Below are positions 30,200-40,970 of a stretch of DNA of 64,000 bases, piece by piece. The position numbers were made by a program, and so were the translations under genes. The first letter of the stretch is position 1; each line of letters opens with the position of its first letter. This stretch comes from Acetivibrio straminisolvens JCM 21531 (GTDB taxonomy: Bacteria > Bacillota > Clostridia > Acetivibrionales > Acetivibrionaceae): NCBI RefSeq assembly GCF_000521465.1, contig NZ_BAVR01000009.1:23407-87406 (forward strand), given 5' to 3'. The notes under the pieces are model-generated. The model did no database searches and was not told where the DNA came from. It saw only the letters and a program-made list of their open reading frames with translations.

Positions 30200-30774
30200 T
30201 CATAATCTGAAAACCTTTTTCCTGAGACGTTTAAACAGACCGTCTTTGTTTTTTTCTCTCCACATTCCTATGGAACGGTCGACATTTTCAAAATGCTTGT
30301 CCAGCTTGCTTTCAAGTCTTCTTACATTATTTTCAAAACAGGCACCAAGCTCAAGCTTTGTCTTGTTGAGTTCGTTGGTCATATGCTCTTTTGCCAATTC
30401 CACCTCTTGAGAAAAGCTGTTGGTCAGTTGCTTCTCAAACTCCTGGAAGAATGTTTTTATATCAAGGATGCTTTCGCTGTGATTTCGTTTTGGGACAGGC
30501 ACACTAATATCCCCGGTTACAACCGGAGGAGGCTCTGTTATAATATTTTCCGACTGGAGAATTTTTTTATGGCTTTTATCTCAAGTCCATCATCCCTCAT
30601 GGCCTTAATCTTGTACATAATATTGGCAAGTTCCGGAGTGTAGCATCTCCTGCCCCTTTTGTCCTTTGGGACATACAGATTGAACTCTCTTTCATAATAT
30701 CTTAAAGTATGATCGGTTACATTGAGATATTCGCTAAGTTCTGTGATAGAATAACGGTCTTTCATAACTTCCAC
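30200..30774 (-). CDS. MerR-type helix-turn-helix regulator with C-terminal coiled coil (one frame break)
   Basis: GTG 30774 follows GGAGG by 7 bases. The N-terminal MerR-like winged helix (residues about 5-70) reads YSITELSEYLNVTDHTLRYY and RGRRCYTPELANIMYKIKAM. A Pro-rich linker (TEPPPVVTGDISVPVPKR) leads to a predicted coiled coil of about 95 residues ending in basic RLRKKVFRL. One A is missing in the T-run at 30562-30568 (plus strand), dividing the gene into two frames. About 190 residues. Similar clostridial proteins are annotated as MerR or DUF-containing regulators; the target is unknown, and no effector domain is recognisable. Confidence 0.78.
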
Positions 30775-30980
30775 GTAAATACCTCCATTTCTTTTTGAAG
30801 CATATTTAAAGCAGGTTAGAATTACACATTCCAGAAATAAACGGTTCAACACTCTTTGATATATAGCCAATGAGGTTTTAGGACAAAAAGGCTAAAAACC
30901 GATGCCTTTGCCTTACACCTTTGCAATGAAGGCAAGTACTATAATAACATCAATAGTTTATTGTGTAAATGTTTGGATGA

Positions 30981-31933
30981 TTATTTTCTCAATATTTCCA
31001 AAACGGATTTCATGTCATCGGGTATCGGCGCAGTAATTTCAAGGGTTTTTTCGTGAAAGGATGCACAAAGACAGCTCTTTGGGAGTGGAGGGCTTGTCTT
31101 CCAAGAATTTCGCAAGTTACAGGAGGAATATTGCTTTGGGGAATACGGGATTTATTGCCCAAAAGAGAGTAGGGAGTGTCGGTAAAAGGGTATAGGGTAT
31201 CCCCGACAAGAGGATGACCGATTGCTTGGCAATGCACTCTTATCTGATGGGTTCTTCCGGTCTCTAACCGGAATTTTACCAAGGTGGCGTTATTTAGACG
31301 CTCAAGTACCGTGTAATGCGTCACGGCATTATCCCCATCAGGGGAAATGTGCCTTAGCATAATGCTCCCGGGTTTCGGGCTATGGGAAGGTCTATAGTTC
31401 CGTTGTCATTTTCCAATACATTGTGCACAATGCCGATGTATTCTTTGAGAAAGGTTTTGTCATTCATCTGCTGAATAAGAATTTCTTGAGTATAAGGATT
31501 TTTTGCAAATATAATAATGCCGGAGGTATCTCTGTCCAGTCTTATAACCGGGCGAACCTTTTTTACAATTCCCTTTTTCTGAAGATGAAACGATACGGCA
31601 TTGGCAAGGGTACCGCTGGGGTGTGAGCATGTAGGATGAACCACGATGCCGGGCTGTTTGTTTAAAGCAATAAGAAATTCATCTTCATAGATTATGTCTA
31701 TGGGTATGTCTTCGGGTTCAAGAAAGATACCTGACTCATCAAAGTCGAGATCTGCTTCGATTATGTCGTTTTCGCACACAAGGCATTTACATAAACAGGA
31801 TGGCCGTTGCACAGAATTTTGCCTGGTGCTTTAACTTTTTAATAAGCCTTTCTGAAAGATTAAGCTGTTTTTTCAATATATATTTTACGGTTTTGCCCGT
31901 AGTTTCCTTATCAACTGTATATTTTAAATTCAA
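30981..31933 (-). CDS. RluA/RluD-family 23S rRNA pseudouridine synthase (four frame breaks)
   Basis: TTG 31933 follows GGTGAT. S4-like N-domain (NLSERLIKKLKHQAK) is followed by the catalytic domain with PVIRLDRDTSGIIIFAKN, whose second Asp is the nucleophile, and by the GRTHQIRVHCQAIGHPLVGD core. Four single bases are missing, near 31817, near 31780, near 31367 and near 31045. After them the reading gives KILCNGHPVYVNA, VCENDIIEADLDFD, MLRHISPDGDNAV and LEITAPIPDDMKSVLEILRK, the last stopping at 30981. Rejoined length is about 318 residues, normal for RluD-like enzymes. The density of breaks is high even for this window. Confidence 0.88.
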
Positions 31934-32089
31934 ATGTTATCACCATATAAATATTATTACAGCATCCTCAAAAATTCAAGGCCCTTGAGACGGAGAAAAC
32001 TTAAGTGCTTTATCAATGGTTTTGCATAAAAACCGTTTTTCATATAAAATAAAAATAAGGGGAAAAAACGATTAAAAAGGGGGCAAAAA

Positions 32090-33565
32090 ATGTATTTTAA
32101 TAAAAGGCTCTCTGTGTTGTTGCTCTGTTTGGTGATGTCAGTTTTTATGTTTACCGGATGTCAAAAAGATATAAAGACTGGTGACAATACCTCGGATAAA
32201 AGGGTAAAGCTCACATTCTGCATGTCCCAGACAGGCTGGGGAGGAGAAGCAGTCGATCCGGAATTAATGAAAGAAGTTGAGAAGTATATTGAAGAGAAGA
32301 CAAATACTGATTTGGAAATTATTGCACCGCCTCAGAGCAGTTATAATGACAGGCTGAATGTCATGCTTACCACAGGTGAGATACCGGATATATTTGTTGT
32401 AAGAAAAGCAATGGATAATCTTCAGGTTATAGCTTCAAGGGGCTATACAATACCTATGGATAATCTTATTGAAAATGTTCCGGAGATTACATCATTGGTT
32501 GACCCTGAGTATCTGGATTATCTTAGAGTAAATGGAAGCCTTCACGCTGTGCCTATGTATGTGCCGCTTTCAAAAATCCTTTGGATTAGGAAAGACTATA
32601 TGGATAAATATGAGTTAAACTTGTCCGAAATTCCTACCACCGAAGAGTTTTACAATGAAATGAAGAAATTGAGCGGCAAGGGAATTATACCTTTCACTTT
32701 CCCGAAGTTCCTTGACAATCTGCCGTTTTTCTTTAATCCTTTCGGTGCTTATTATGGAATCGGAATAGATGAAAATGGTAAATACTATGATGGATTTAAT
32801 ACGCCTGAGGCGAGAGAGGCACTTTTATATGTTGCAAAGCTTTATCAGGAGAAGATTTTGGATCAGGAATTTCTGACAAATGAAAATGCAACTATTCGGG
32901 AAAAATTGATTTCGGGAAAAGCGGCGTCCGCTATAGATTATTTCAACAGGTACATATATTTTGTTAATGAGAGCGGAAAGGTTAATGAATCTACGGATTT
33001 TATCCCCATATACGAGCTGAAAGGTCCTAATGGACATGGCGGAAATCTCAATGAAGCCATTCAGGATGTTATCTGTATTTCTTCAAAGACAAAATATCCT
33101 GAGAAGGCAATGGAGGTAATCAAGTTTTATTTCTACTCCCAGGAAGGGGTCAAATTGAGATGCCTTGGAGTAGAGGACAAGCATTACACTATTGAGGACG
33201 GCTTTATCAAGCCCACAGAAAAGGCTAAAAATTCAGGTTATAAATATGACATATATCAGTTTATGTTTTATTATCCCCAAATTTCAGATTTTGAATTCAG
33301 GTGGGATGAAAAAACGGAAAGCTTGCTGCCAAGTCAGCTAAAATTTGCACAAGAGGCAAACAAACATCTAGGTCCAAAGTATTTGGTGCCCGGAGGAAAA
33401 TCCGAGCTATATGATAAAAACATATCTACGTACAAGAAAAAAATTGATGAGATTTCATCAAAGATTATATTGGGAACAGTTACTGTGGATGAGGGTTATA
33501 AAGAGTATGAAGAATTTTGGAGAAGCATAAAAGGAGATAAAATGCTTGAGGAATTAAACAATTAG
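32090..33565 (+). CDS. Extracellular solute-binding lipoprotein (sugar ABC type)
   Basis: The 491-residue frame is intact. A lipoprotein signal with lipobox FTGCQ (Cys about 24) anchors it outside the membrane. The body matches family 1/LplA-type solute-binding proteins (LTTGEIPDIFVVRK, GSLHAVPMYVPLSKILWIRKDY, GKAASAIDYFNRY). These bind oligosaccharides for ABC import. No permease or ATPase gene is adjacent; instead a YesM-type kinase and YesN-type regulator follow directly (31-base gap). It may therefore serve as an extracellular sensor for that kinase, or supply an importer encoded elsewhere. AAAGGGGGC is the ribosome-binding site. Confidence 0.88.
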   Translation: MYFNKRLSVLLLCLVMSVFMFTGCQKDIKTGDNTSDKRVKLTFCMSQTGWGGEAVDPELMKEVEKYIEEKTNTDLEIIAPPQSSYNDRLNVMLTTGEIPDIFVVRKAMDNLQVIASRGYTIPMDNLIENVPEITSLVDPEYLDYLRVNGSLHAVPMYVPLSKILWIRKDYMDKYELNLSEIPTTEEFYNEMKKLSGKGIIPFTFPKFLDNLPFFFNPFGAYYGIGIDENGKYYDGFNTPEAREALLYVAKLYQEKILDQEFLTNENATIREKLISGKAASAIDYFNRYIYFVNESGKVNESTDFIPIYELKGPNGHGGNLNEAIQDVICISSKTKYPEKAMEVIKFYFYSQEGVKLRCLGVEDKHYTIEDGFIKPTEKAKNSGYKYDIYQFMFYYPQISDFEFRWDEKTESLLPSQLKFAQEANKHLGPKYLVPGGKSELYDKNISTYKKKIDEISSKIILGTVTVDEGYKEYEEFWRSIKGDKMLEELNN

Positions 33566-33596
33566 ACTTTTATTATGGGGTTGGGGTATTTGATTT

Positions 33597-35438
33597 ATGA
33601 AACATAGTAGTCGTGAGGTTAATCAAATCAAATCTAACTATAGAATATACACAACGAAGAAAAAGGTTTTCTTATATTTTTTTATTGCTGCTATCGCTAT
33701 TTTTCTTGTTTTCAACTGGCTGTTTTACAGGCTGTACTCAGCGAATATCGAACAAATTTTAATCACGGAAAGCAAAAACGGATTAAGCAAGACAATGGAA
33801 TACGTGGACATGATTTTAAGCAACATGGAATATACTGCCGATGTGGTGCAAAGCAATCTTCAAATACAAAGCAAACTTGAGTTTGGGGACTTTAGCGAAC
33901 CCAATGACTATATTGTTGACAGGGAAATCGTGGACACCCTTAAAAGTATCATTACATATTCTTCAAACAGTGCCGCTTCCATTGACTTGTATCTATATAA
34001 AAACAAGAAATTGTATACCAGCGATTACGGAGTGTATTCAAATCAGCCGGGGGGAGTTTCTGATTATTATTATGAGATTGGAAAAGAAGACAAAAAATTT
34101 GCTTTAACAGACGAGTACAGAAAAAAGCTTAGCTTTTTGCTCGACAGAAACTATGAGCAGATTACAATGGTAAGGCCCTTATATGTATTGTCTACTGGCG
34201 TAAAATCCGGAGTACTTGCTGTAAATTTTGATAAGTATTATATCCAAAACATCATTCAGGGAAAATCCAATTATAGCAATATGATTTTAGACGCAGCGGT
34301 AATACTGTTATCAGTACTTTTGCCGAGAAGAATCCTTTTCCAAGGAAGAGACAGAAGAGATAAAATCCTATGTCGTAGGGGAAAGAGGAGAAAAACTGTG
34401 CAAGTTTTCCGGGGAGAAGTATGTTTTGGTGTATGATACGTCGAAATATTCCGGCTGGAAGTATGTAACTATCGTTCCGGCTTCTTCGTCAATGCAGCAG
34501 ATGACAGAGCTTAGGAACTCCATATTTCTTTTATTTCTAATAATGAATGTGGCAACTGCGGTTACTCTTATTTTTCTTTTATCAAAGACTGTTTACAGAA
34601 AACTAAACAAGCTTATTGTTTCCATGAAGAAAGTGGAGGAGGGGAATTTTGACGTATATATCCGGCACAAAGATACCGATGAGTTCGGTTTCATGTATTC
34701 CAGATTTAACGATATGGTGGAAAAAATACGTTATCTTTTCAAGGAGCTCTATACCCAGAAACTTTTGCAGAAGGATGCGGAATTAAAGCTCTTGCAGTCA
34801 AAAATCAATCCCCACTTTATATACAATATTTTTGACAATATGAACTGGCTGATTCAACTGGAGCGTTATGAGGAGCTTGAAGTTTTGGTAGATTCGGTGT
34901 CCACTTATTTTAAACGCAGTCTTAACGCAGGAAAAGATTTTATCACAGTGGCGGACACAATGAAGCAGTTGGAGAGTTATGTCAAGATTCAAAAAATCCG
35001 GTTTAAAGACCGTTTTGAATGTGCTTTCGATTTTGATGACGAGATTATTGATATGATGATACCAAATTTCATACTGCAGCCTTTGCTGGAAAATGCCATT
35101 TGCCATGGAATAGAGCCAAAGACAGAGAAAAGCTTTATTCAAGTTAAAGGAGTAAAAGATGATGATAAAGTGGTCTTTACTGTCGAAGATGACGGTGTGG
35201 GCATAAGTTCCGAGGCACTAAAAAAATCACCGACTTTCTTGCAAGCGACAAGACGGATGAAGAGAATTATTTTGCCCTTGCAAATATCAATAAAAGGATA
35301 AAGCTTTATTACGGTGAGAAGTACGGTCTTACCGTCAGCAGTGCGGAGGGTATTGGGACTAAAGTAACGGTAATTATACCTTTTAATGCGGACAAGGTTT
35401 TGGGGGTAATTTATGCTAAAGATGATTATAGCCGATGA
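33597..35438 (+). CDS. YesM/LytS-type sensor histidine kinase (three frame breaks)
   Basis: Two membrane segments (residues about 23-45 and near 320, FLLFLIMNVATAVTLIFLL) flank a large extracellular domain. A HAMP domain (KMKKVEEGNFDVYIRHKDTD region), the His_kinase domain with QSKINPHFIYNIFDNMNWL and an HATPase (FILQPLLENAICHGIE, VEDDGVGIS) follow. Single bases are missing near 34293, near 34343 and in the A-run at about 35221-35227. The intervening frames read SGNTVISTFAEKNPFP, EETEEIKSYVVGERGEKL and ITDFLASDKTDEENYFALAN. Rejoined length is about 614 residues. The stop at 35438 overlaps the next gene by 26 bases. Likely senses a sugar signal with its neighbour SBP. Confidence 0.87.
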
Positions 35439-37044
35439 TGAGCAGATTATTTTGGACGGAATAAAAGAAAGTATCGATTGGAAGAGTTATGACATAGAAG
35501 TTGCAGGGACAGCAAGAAACGGTATAGAAGCACTCAAACTGGTAAATTCCACAGAAGCTGATATCCTCGTTACCGATATCAGAATGCCGGGATTAAGCGG
35601 TCTTGAGCTTGTAAAGGAGATTCGCAAAGCCAGGCAGGATATCCGGATTATACTCATCAGTGCCTATGAAGAGTTTGAGTTTGCACAGGAAGCCATTTCC
35701 CTTGGGGTGCAATCTTACATTTCCAAGCCCTTAAAAAAGCAAAAGATAGTTGATGAGGTATCAAAAGCACGGGATGCCATTTTGAAAGAGAAACTGGAAA
35801 AGGAGAACCAAACACGGTTGGAAGAGATGTATAAAAATAATCTTCCGATTTTAAGAGAGTATTTTCATAACAATTTGATTATGGGCAGATTAAAATCTAT
35901 GGGGGATTTAACCAAACAGTTTGATCTTTATGAAATTGACCTTGAAGAGTCCAATGTGGGTGTAGTGGTGCTTACCGTAGATAATAGGACGGAGAATTTA
36001 AAGGATTTGCTTGATAAGAGCTTTCAGCTTGTAAATATAAGGATTGCTGAAATGGCAAGGGACTTTATGCCTTCCTGTTACAAAAAAATTATTTTTCAGA
36101 GTTACAACAACGAAGTAGTTGTTGTATATAATGCCGGAAGTAATTTTGCTGCTGCTATAAAGGATGCAACTTTCATGGCTGAAAAAATCAAGAATACGAT
36201 TTTTCATGAGATACAAGTTTCTGTCAGTGCGGGAATCGGAAGAATTTATCCCTATCTAAGGGATACTTATCTTTCATATCAGGAAGCGGTAAAAGCGCTT
36301 AATTACCGGCTGGTTTACGGAAATAACACTGTTTTGTATATTGACAATGTCGAGATAAAAGAAATGAAACATGCGCATTTTTTCAATGACCTTAGTGAAA
36401 CGCTTGTGAATTTTCAGAACACTCTTTCCACAGGAATGGCCGATGAAGTTATGAAGCTTATTAAAACTAAAATTTATCAGATAGTCGGTTGCACAAGCAT
36501 TCCCTATTACTATGTACAGCAGGTATACTGCCAGCTTTTGTCCACGCTGCTAAAGACGCTGTATGAAATGAACATAACGCCGGAGCAATTGTATGATACT
36601 CCTGTGAATCTCTATGGAGAAGTATTCAGTAAAAATACTCTTGATGAGATTGAAAAATGGTATGATGACCTGGTGGAGCGGGCATGCGCGGTTATCAATC
36701 AAAAAAAGGCCGAAAAGGTAAGTGGGGTAATAAGCTCTGCAGTGAACTATATCAAAGAAAACTGCAAAAGGGATATATCCCTTGGAGAAGTAGCTGAGTT
36801 TGTCAATCTCAATCCTTCATACTTAAGCAGACTTTTTAAAGAAGAAAAGGGCATTCAGTTTGTGGAGTATGTAAGAAACATAAAGATGGAGATGGCAAAG
36901 GAAATGCTGAAAAACAGCAATAAAAAAATCTATCAGATTTGCGAGGAGCTGGGATATCAAAGTGTGCAGTATTTTTCCACAATTTTCAAAAATACTGTTG
37001 GAATGACTCCTATTGAATACAGAAAAATATGTAAGACTAAATGA
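35413..37044 (+). CDS. YesN-type response regulator, receiver + AraC DNA-binding domain
   Basis: ATG 35413 follows GGGGGT. The 543-residue protein is intact. Receiver 1-120 has MIIADDEQ, D55 in ILVTDIRMPGLSG and Lys in SYISKPLK. A central region of about 300 residues is typical of YesN proteins. The C-terminal AraC domain (about 440-540) has DISLGEVAEFVNLNPSYLSRLFKEE and the second helix-turn-helix ending in VGMTPIEYRK. It overlaps the kinase gene, so translation is coupled. In Firmicutes such pairs control polysaccharide-use and sugar ABC genes; the nearby CE3 and celE genes are reasonable candidate targets, but this is inference. Confidence 0.9.
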   Translation: MLKMIIADDEQIILDGIKESIDWKSYDIEVAGTARNGIEALKLVNSTEADILVTDIRMPGLSGLELVKEIRKARQDIRIILISAYEEFEFAQEAISLGVQSYISKPLKKQKIVDEVSKARDAILKEKLEKENQTRLEEMYKNNLPILREYFHNNLIMGRLKSMGDLTKQFDLYEIDLEESNVGVVVLTVDNRTENLKDLLDKSFQLVNIRIAEMARDFMPSCYKKIIFQSYNNEVVVVYNAGSNFAAAIKDATFMAEKIKNTIFHEIQVSVSAGIGRIYPYLRDTYLSYQEAVKALNYRLVYGNNTVLYIDNVEIKEMKHAHFFNDLSETLVNFQNTLSTGMADEVMKLIKTKIYQIVGCTSIPYYYVQQVYCQLLSTLLKTLYEMNITPEQLYDTPVNLYGEVFSKNTLDEIEKWYDDLVERACAVINQKKAEKVSGVISSAVNYIKENCKRDISLGEVAEFVNLNPSYLSRLFKEEKGIQFVEYVRNIKMEMAKEMLKNSNKKIYQICEELGYQSVQYFSTIFKNTVGMTPIEYRKICKTK

Positions 37045-37136
37045 TTGAAAAATGAAAAAGTTATGTAGTGTTAATTTTTATGTTGGCATTATATGTTCCG
37101 GTGAAAAAAGCATTTGGGAAAATTAAAATATAAATT

Positions 37137-38348
37137 CTAATTCTGGGGTGCTTTATACGGCAGAGATACTGTAAATTTCGTTCCTTCGGACACTACACTG
37201 GAAACGTTGATGTTGCCTTTGTGCTCATTTACTATGCATTTTGCAATGGCCAAGCCTAGCCCTGCGCCTCCGTGATTTCTTGAACGGGATTTGTCTACTC
37301 TGTAAAACCTGTCAAAAATCTTGTCAATATGTTCTTTCGGAATGCCTTCACCCGTATCGCTTACAGACAGTTGAACTGTGCTTGTATGCGATTCCAGCTT
37401 CAGTTCGACTTTTCCTTCTTCGCCGGTATACTTTATAGCATTGTCCAATAATATTGTAATAAGCTGTTTTATTCGAAATTCGTTACCGTAAAAAATAATA
37501 TTATCTTTAGTATCTAAAAGAAATTCTATGTCTTTCTTTTGGCAAAGAGGTGTAAACTCATCAAAAATTTTATGCACAAGTGAGCTTAAATCAAAGTACT
37601 CTTTAGGCATTTCATCTTCTGCATCCGCCCTTGCCAAAAACAATAAATCGTCAACAAGTTTTTTCATGCGTTCCAATTCGCTTTGAATGTTGTTTAGCCA
37701 CTTCATTTGGCTTTCGATAGTTTCATTTTCGTTTTCCATTACTATTTCCAAATTGGAATTTACTACCGCAAGGGGAGTCCTCAGTTCATGGGATGCATCG
37801 GCAATAAAGGCCATCTGTTTTTCCCAAGATGTTTTTATAGGTTTGATGGCTCTGCTTGCGAGGAAAAGACTTGTTGAAAAAACCAGTACGACAGATAGCA
37901 AAACAATGAAGGTACTGATAGAAATAAGCGGTTTGAACATTTTTTCTTCAACACTGTAATCGAGAAATACAATTATATATCCATATGCCTTGGGAATCTT
38001 CAAAAATTTAAATTTGAAATTGCCATTTGCAATTTTTCCGTTTGTTACTCCTTTTTCCATTGCTTTTTCTTTAAAGCTTTCCATATCTTCTTTGGAGATA
38101 TTGATATTCATCAAATACCCGATAATTTCATTGGAAGTATCTACTTTTATATAAAAGAATCTTACCAGTCCGGAATCAAAATTTGAATTTAGCCGTTCTT
38201 CGTTTGCAATGGTATACAATATTATATCAGCCTGAAATTTTAGAAAACCCTTTATCGACAGATATATACCGAAAAAAATGATAAGAAGGATCATTGTTAT
38301 GCTGACAATATTCGTCATGACAAATTTGATTTTTAGCTTTCGAAACAT
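37137..38348 (-). CDS. Sensor histidine kinase (OmpR-pair type)
   Basis: 403 residues, intact. Two membrane segments (about 10-33 and 145-165) enclose an extracellular domain of about 110 residues. HisKA contains IADASHELRTPLAVV, and HATPase contains LLDNAIKYTGEEG, VSDTGEGIPKEHIDKIFDRFYRVD as separate family blocks and GGAGLGLAIAK. Phosphate would pass to the regulator encoded just upstream in the operon (1 base between the genes). Stimulus is unknown. Convergent with the YesN gene and facing away from the CE3 esterase. Confidence 0.9.
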   Translation of the reverse strand: MFRKLKIKFVMTNIVSITMILLIIFFGIYLSIKGFLKFQADIILYTIANEERLNSNFDSGLVRFFYIKVDTSNEIIGYLMNINISKEDMESFKEKAMEKGVTNGKIANGNFKFKFLKIPKAYGYIIVFLDYSVEEKMFKPLISISTFIVLLSVVLVFSTSLFLASRAIKPIKTSWEKQMAFIADASHELRTPLAVVNSNLEIVMENENETIESQMKWLNNIQSELERMKKLVDDLLFLARADAEDEMPKEYFDLSSLVHKIFDEFTPLCQKKDIEFLLDTKDNIIFYGNEFRIKQLITILLDNAIKYTGEEGKVELKLESHTSTVQLSVSDTGEGIPKEHIDKIFDRFYRVDKSRSRNHGGAGLGLAIAKCIVNEHKGNINVSSVVSEGTKFTVSLPYKAPQN

Positions 38349-38349
38349 A

Positions 38350-39027
38350 TCATAATGCCTCCTTAAGGCAATAACCTCTTGCTCTGATGGTCTGAATTAC
38401 AATTCCGCAGTTTGCTTTTGCAAGCTTTTTTCTAAGATATGAGAGGTAAACCTCTATATTGTTAAGCTCTATATCTGTTTGAAACCCCCAAATTTTCTCT
38501 AGGAGTTGTTCTTTTGAAACAACTATGTTTTTATTTTTTATGAGTATTTCGAGAATTTGGGATTCTTTTGACGTAAGCTTTATGATTTGCCCGTTTACTT
38601 TTACTTCTCCCTTCATACAGTTAAAGCTCATATTTCCTATATTAATTTCTTCATTTATCAATATTTCACATTGCCTTCTACCTAAAGCGCGTATTCTTGC
38701 AAGTAATTCGCTTTTTGAAAAAGGCTTTGTAAGATAATCATCGGCACCGCTGTCAAGGCCTTCAACCCTGTCTTTTACCGAATCTTTTGCTGTCAGAATG
38801 AGAACAGGAGTCGTAATTCCTTGTTTTCTAAGATCTATAAGAACATCAAGGCCATCCTTTCCGGGCAGCATTCTATCAAGGATAATAATATTGTACATCC
38901 TTGTCTCGGCCATTTGCTGACCTGATATTCCGTCAAAAGCAGTATCAACTATATAATTGTTCTTTTTTAGAGTATGTACAAGTGCTTCGGAAAGGCGTAA
39001 TTCATCTTCTACAAGAAGTATTCGCAT
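38350..39027 (-). CDS. OmpR/PhoB-family response regulator
   Basis: 225 residues, intact. Receiver 1-115 (RILLVEDELRLSEAL, D51 in IIILDRMLPGKDG, Lys in DYLTKPFSK) and a winged-helix domain about 128-222 (LTSKESQILEILIKN, NIEVYLSYLRKKL, IRARGYCLKE). It is the first gene of a two-gene operon with the kinase. It is divergent from the CE3-CE3 esterase gene across about 220 bases, so shared or reciprocal control is possible. No repeated operator was seen in that gap. Confidence 0.92.
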   Translation of the reverse strand: MRILLVEDELRLSEALVHTLKKNNYIVDTAFDGISGQQMAETRMYNIIILDRMLPGKDGLDVLIDLRKQGITTPVLILTAKDSVKDRVEGLDSGADDYLTKPFSKSELLARIRALGRRQCEILINEEINIGNMSFNCMKGEVKVNGQIIKLTSKESQILEILIKNKNIVVSKEQLLEKIWGFQTDIELNNIEVYLSYLRKKLAKANCGIVIQTIRARGYCLKEAL

Positions 39028-39250
39028 TTTTATTCATTCCTTTCCCAAAATCGAAAGACTCTTGTCTTCTGTTTTAGAGGAAGTATTATATTCCCATGCA
39101 CTATTTTATCATAAGATACCGCATTTTTATATTGTTTCTATGATTTTTACGAAAAATGTTTTTTTATGCTTTTTTTAAGAAAAGATTAAGATTAGTTTTT
39201 TAGAATGGTGTTGAATCAAAAATTACATTTTTTGATAGGGAGGAGATAAG

Positions 39251-40882
39251 ATGTTCAAATTCAAGAATCCGGCAACAAAGGCATTATCAATCCTATTGGT
39301 CTTCTTTATAGTTATAGGGTTAATAAGCACCAAGGCGCCGGCTGCGACAAAAACGATAAAGATTATGCCGGTTGGGGATTCCTGTACCGAAGGTATGGGA
39401 GGAGGAGATATGGGGTCTTATCGTACCGATTTATACAAACTTTTAACGGATGCAGGGCTTAGCATTGACTTTGTCGGTTCTCAAAGGAGCGGACCGAATA
39501 ATTTACCTGATAAAGACCATGAAGGACACTCCGGATGGACGATACCCCAGGTAGCAAGCAATATTAACAACTGGCTCAACACCCATAATCCCGATGTGGT
39601 ATTTCTTTGGATTGGCGGAAATGACCTGCTTTTAAACAACAATTTAAACGCAACAGGTCTTAGCAATTTGATAGACCAGATTTTTACTGTAAAACCTAAT
39701 GTAACATTGTTTGTAGCAGATTATTATCCATGGCCTGATGCTATTAAGCAATACAATGCGGTAATTCCTGGAATAGTTCAACAGAAGGCCAATGCCGGCA
39801 AGAAGGTTTATTTTGTCAAATTAAGCGATATCCAATTTAACAGAAACACCGATATTTCTTGGGACGGTTTGCATTTGAGTGCAACAGGGTATACAAAAAT
39901 TGCACAACTTTGGTACAAATACACCATCGACGTGTTGAGAGCTTTGGCAGGTGGAACGCAGCCAACACCTACTCCAATACCTACTCCAACGCCGAGTACA
40001 ACACCGGGCACAACACCAGGCATAACACCGGGCACGACAAAAACGATAAAGATTATGCCGGTTGGGGATTCCTGTACCGAAGGTATGGGAGAAGGAGAAA
40101 TGGGAGCTTACCGCACCGATTTATACAGACTTTTAACGGATGCAGGGCTTAGCATTGATTTTGTCGGTTCTCAGAGGAGCGGACCGAATAGTTTACCTGA
40201 CAAAGACCATGAAGGACACTCCGGATGGACGATACCTCAGGTAGCAAGCAATATTAACAACTGGCTTAATACCTATGACCCTGATGTAGTGTTCCTTTGG
40301 ATTGGTGGAAATGATATGTTTGTAAGCGGCGGTAATCCGAATCCGACAGGTCTTAGCAACTTGATAGACCAGATTTTCACTGTCAAACCCAATATAACAT
40401 TGTTTGTGTCCGATTATTATCCGTGGCCTGAAATGGTTAAGCAATATAATGCGTTAATTCCTGGAATAGTTCAACAGAAGGCCAATGAAGGTAAGAACGT
40501 TTATTTTGTCAAATTAAGCGATATCCAATTTGACAGAAACACCGATATTTCTTGGGACGGTTTGCATTTGACCACTATAGGATATACAAAAATTGCACAA
40601 CTTTGGTACAAATATACTATCGGCATATTGAAAGAATTGGCGGGACAAACACAGCCAACTCCAACCCCTGTACCAACTCCGACAAACACACCTCAAGGTA
40701 AAAAAGGTGACGTAAATTCGGACGGTAAAGTGAACTCAACAGATTATAGTCTTTTAAAAAGATATATTTTAAAAGTTGTTGGCGCAGATGCAATAAATGC
40801 AGCAAATGCGGATATAAACAACGATGGCAATGTCAATTCTACAGATGCTACAGCCTTAAAGAGAATGCTTCTTGGGAATTAG
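39251..40882 (+). CDS. Cellulosomal acetyl xylan esterase, CE3 + CE3 + type I dockerin
   Basis: 543 residues, intact. Signal peptide 1-32, first CE3 about 34-230, Pro/Thr linker 236-260, second CE3 about 264-460, linker, and dockerin about 478-541. Each esterase has the SGNH set: VGDSCTEGM (S44, S274), GWTIPQV, LWIGGND, and WDGLHL (D205/H208 and D435/H438). The architecture equals C. thermocellum Cthe_0798 as recalled. CE3 enzymes remove acetyl groups from xylan, opening it to xylanases. The dockerin places the enzyme on the cellulosome. GGGAGGAG precedes ATG 39251. The two esterase modules are strongly alike in DNA. Confidence 0.92.
   Translation: MFKFKNPATKALSILLVFFIVIGLISTKAPAATKTIKIMPVGDSCTEGMGGGDMGSYRTDLYKLLTDAGLSIDFVGSQRSGPNNLPDKDHEGHSGWTIPQVASNINNWLNTHNPDVVFLWIGGNDLLLNNNLNATGLSNLIDQIFTVKPNVTLFVADYYPWPDAIKQYNAVIPGIVQQKANAGKKVYFVKLSDIQFNRNTDISWDGLHLSATGYTKIAQLWYKYTIDVLRALAGGTQPTPTPIPTPTPSTTPGTTPGITPGTTKTIKIMPVGDSCTEGMGEGEMGAYRTDLYRLLTDAGLSIDFVGSQRSGPNSLPDKDHEGHSGWTIPQVASNINNWLNTYDPDVVFLWIGGNDMFVSGGNPNPTGLSNLIDQIFTVKPNITLFVSDYYPWPEMVKQYNALIPGIVQQKANEGKNVYFVKLSDIQFDRNTDISWDGLHLTTIGYTKIAQLWYKYTIGILKELAGQTQPTPTPVPTPTNTPQGKKGDVNSDGKVNSTDYSLLKRYILKVVGADAINAANADINNDGNVNSTDATALKRMLLGN
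39345..39992 (+). repeat. Direct repeat unit 1 (first CE3 module)
   Basis: It repeats at 40035-40682, offset exactly 690 bases. Bases 39345-39401 equal 40035-40091 without mismatch, and long identical stretches recur through the module. Confidence 0.88.
40035..40682 (+). repeat. Direct repeat unit 2 (second CE3 module)
   Basis: Copy of 39345-39992 at an offset of 690 bases (230 codons), inside the same gene. It reflects internal duplication or gene conversion of the CE3 module. Confidence 0.88.
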
Positions 40883-40940
40883 AAAATATTAGGTTTTTAA
40901 AGCATTAACAACTGAATAAATCTTTAGTAGCCAAACATTT

Positions 40941-40970
40941 AAAGAAGCTCTTTCCTCTAGAGCTTCTTTT
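40941..40970 (+). terminator. Rho-independent terminator after the CE3 esterase gene
   Basis: AAAGAAGCTCT (40941-40951) pairs with AGAGCTTCTTT (40959-40969), and T residues follow. Confidence 0.85.
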
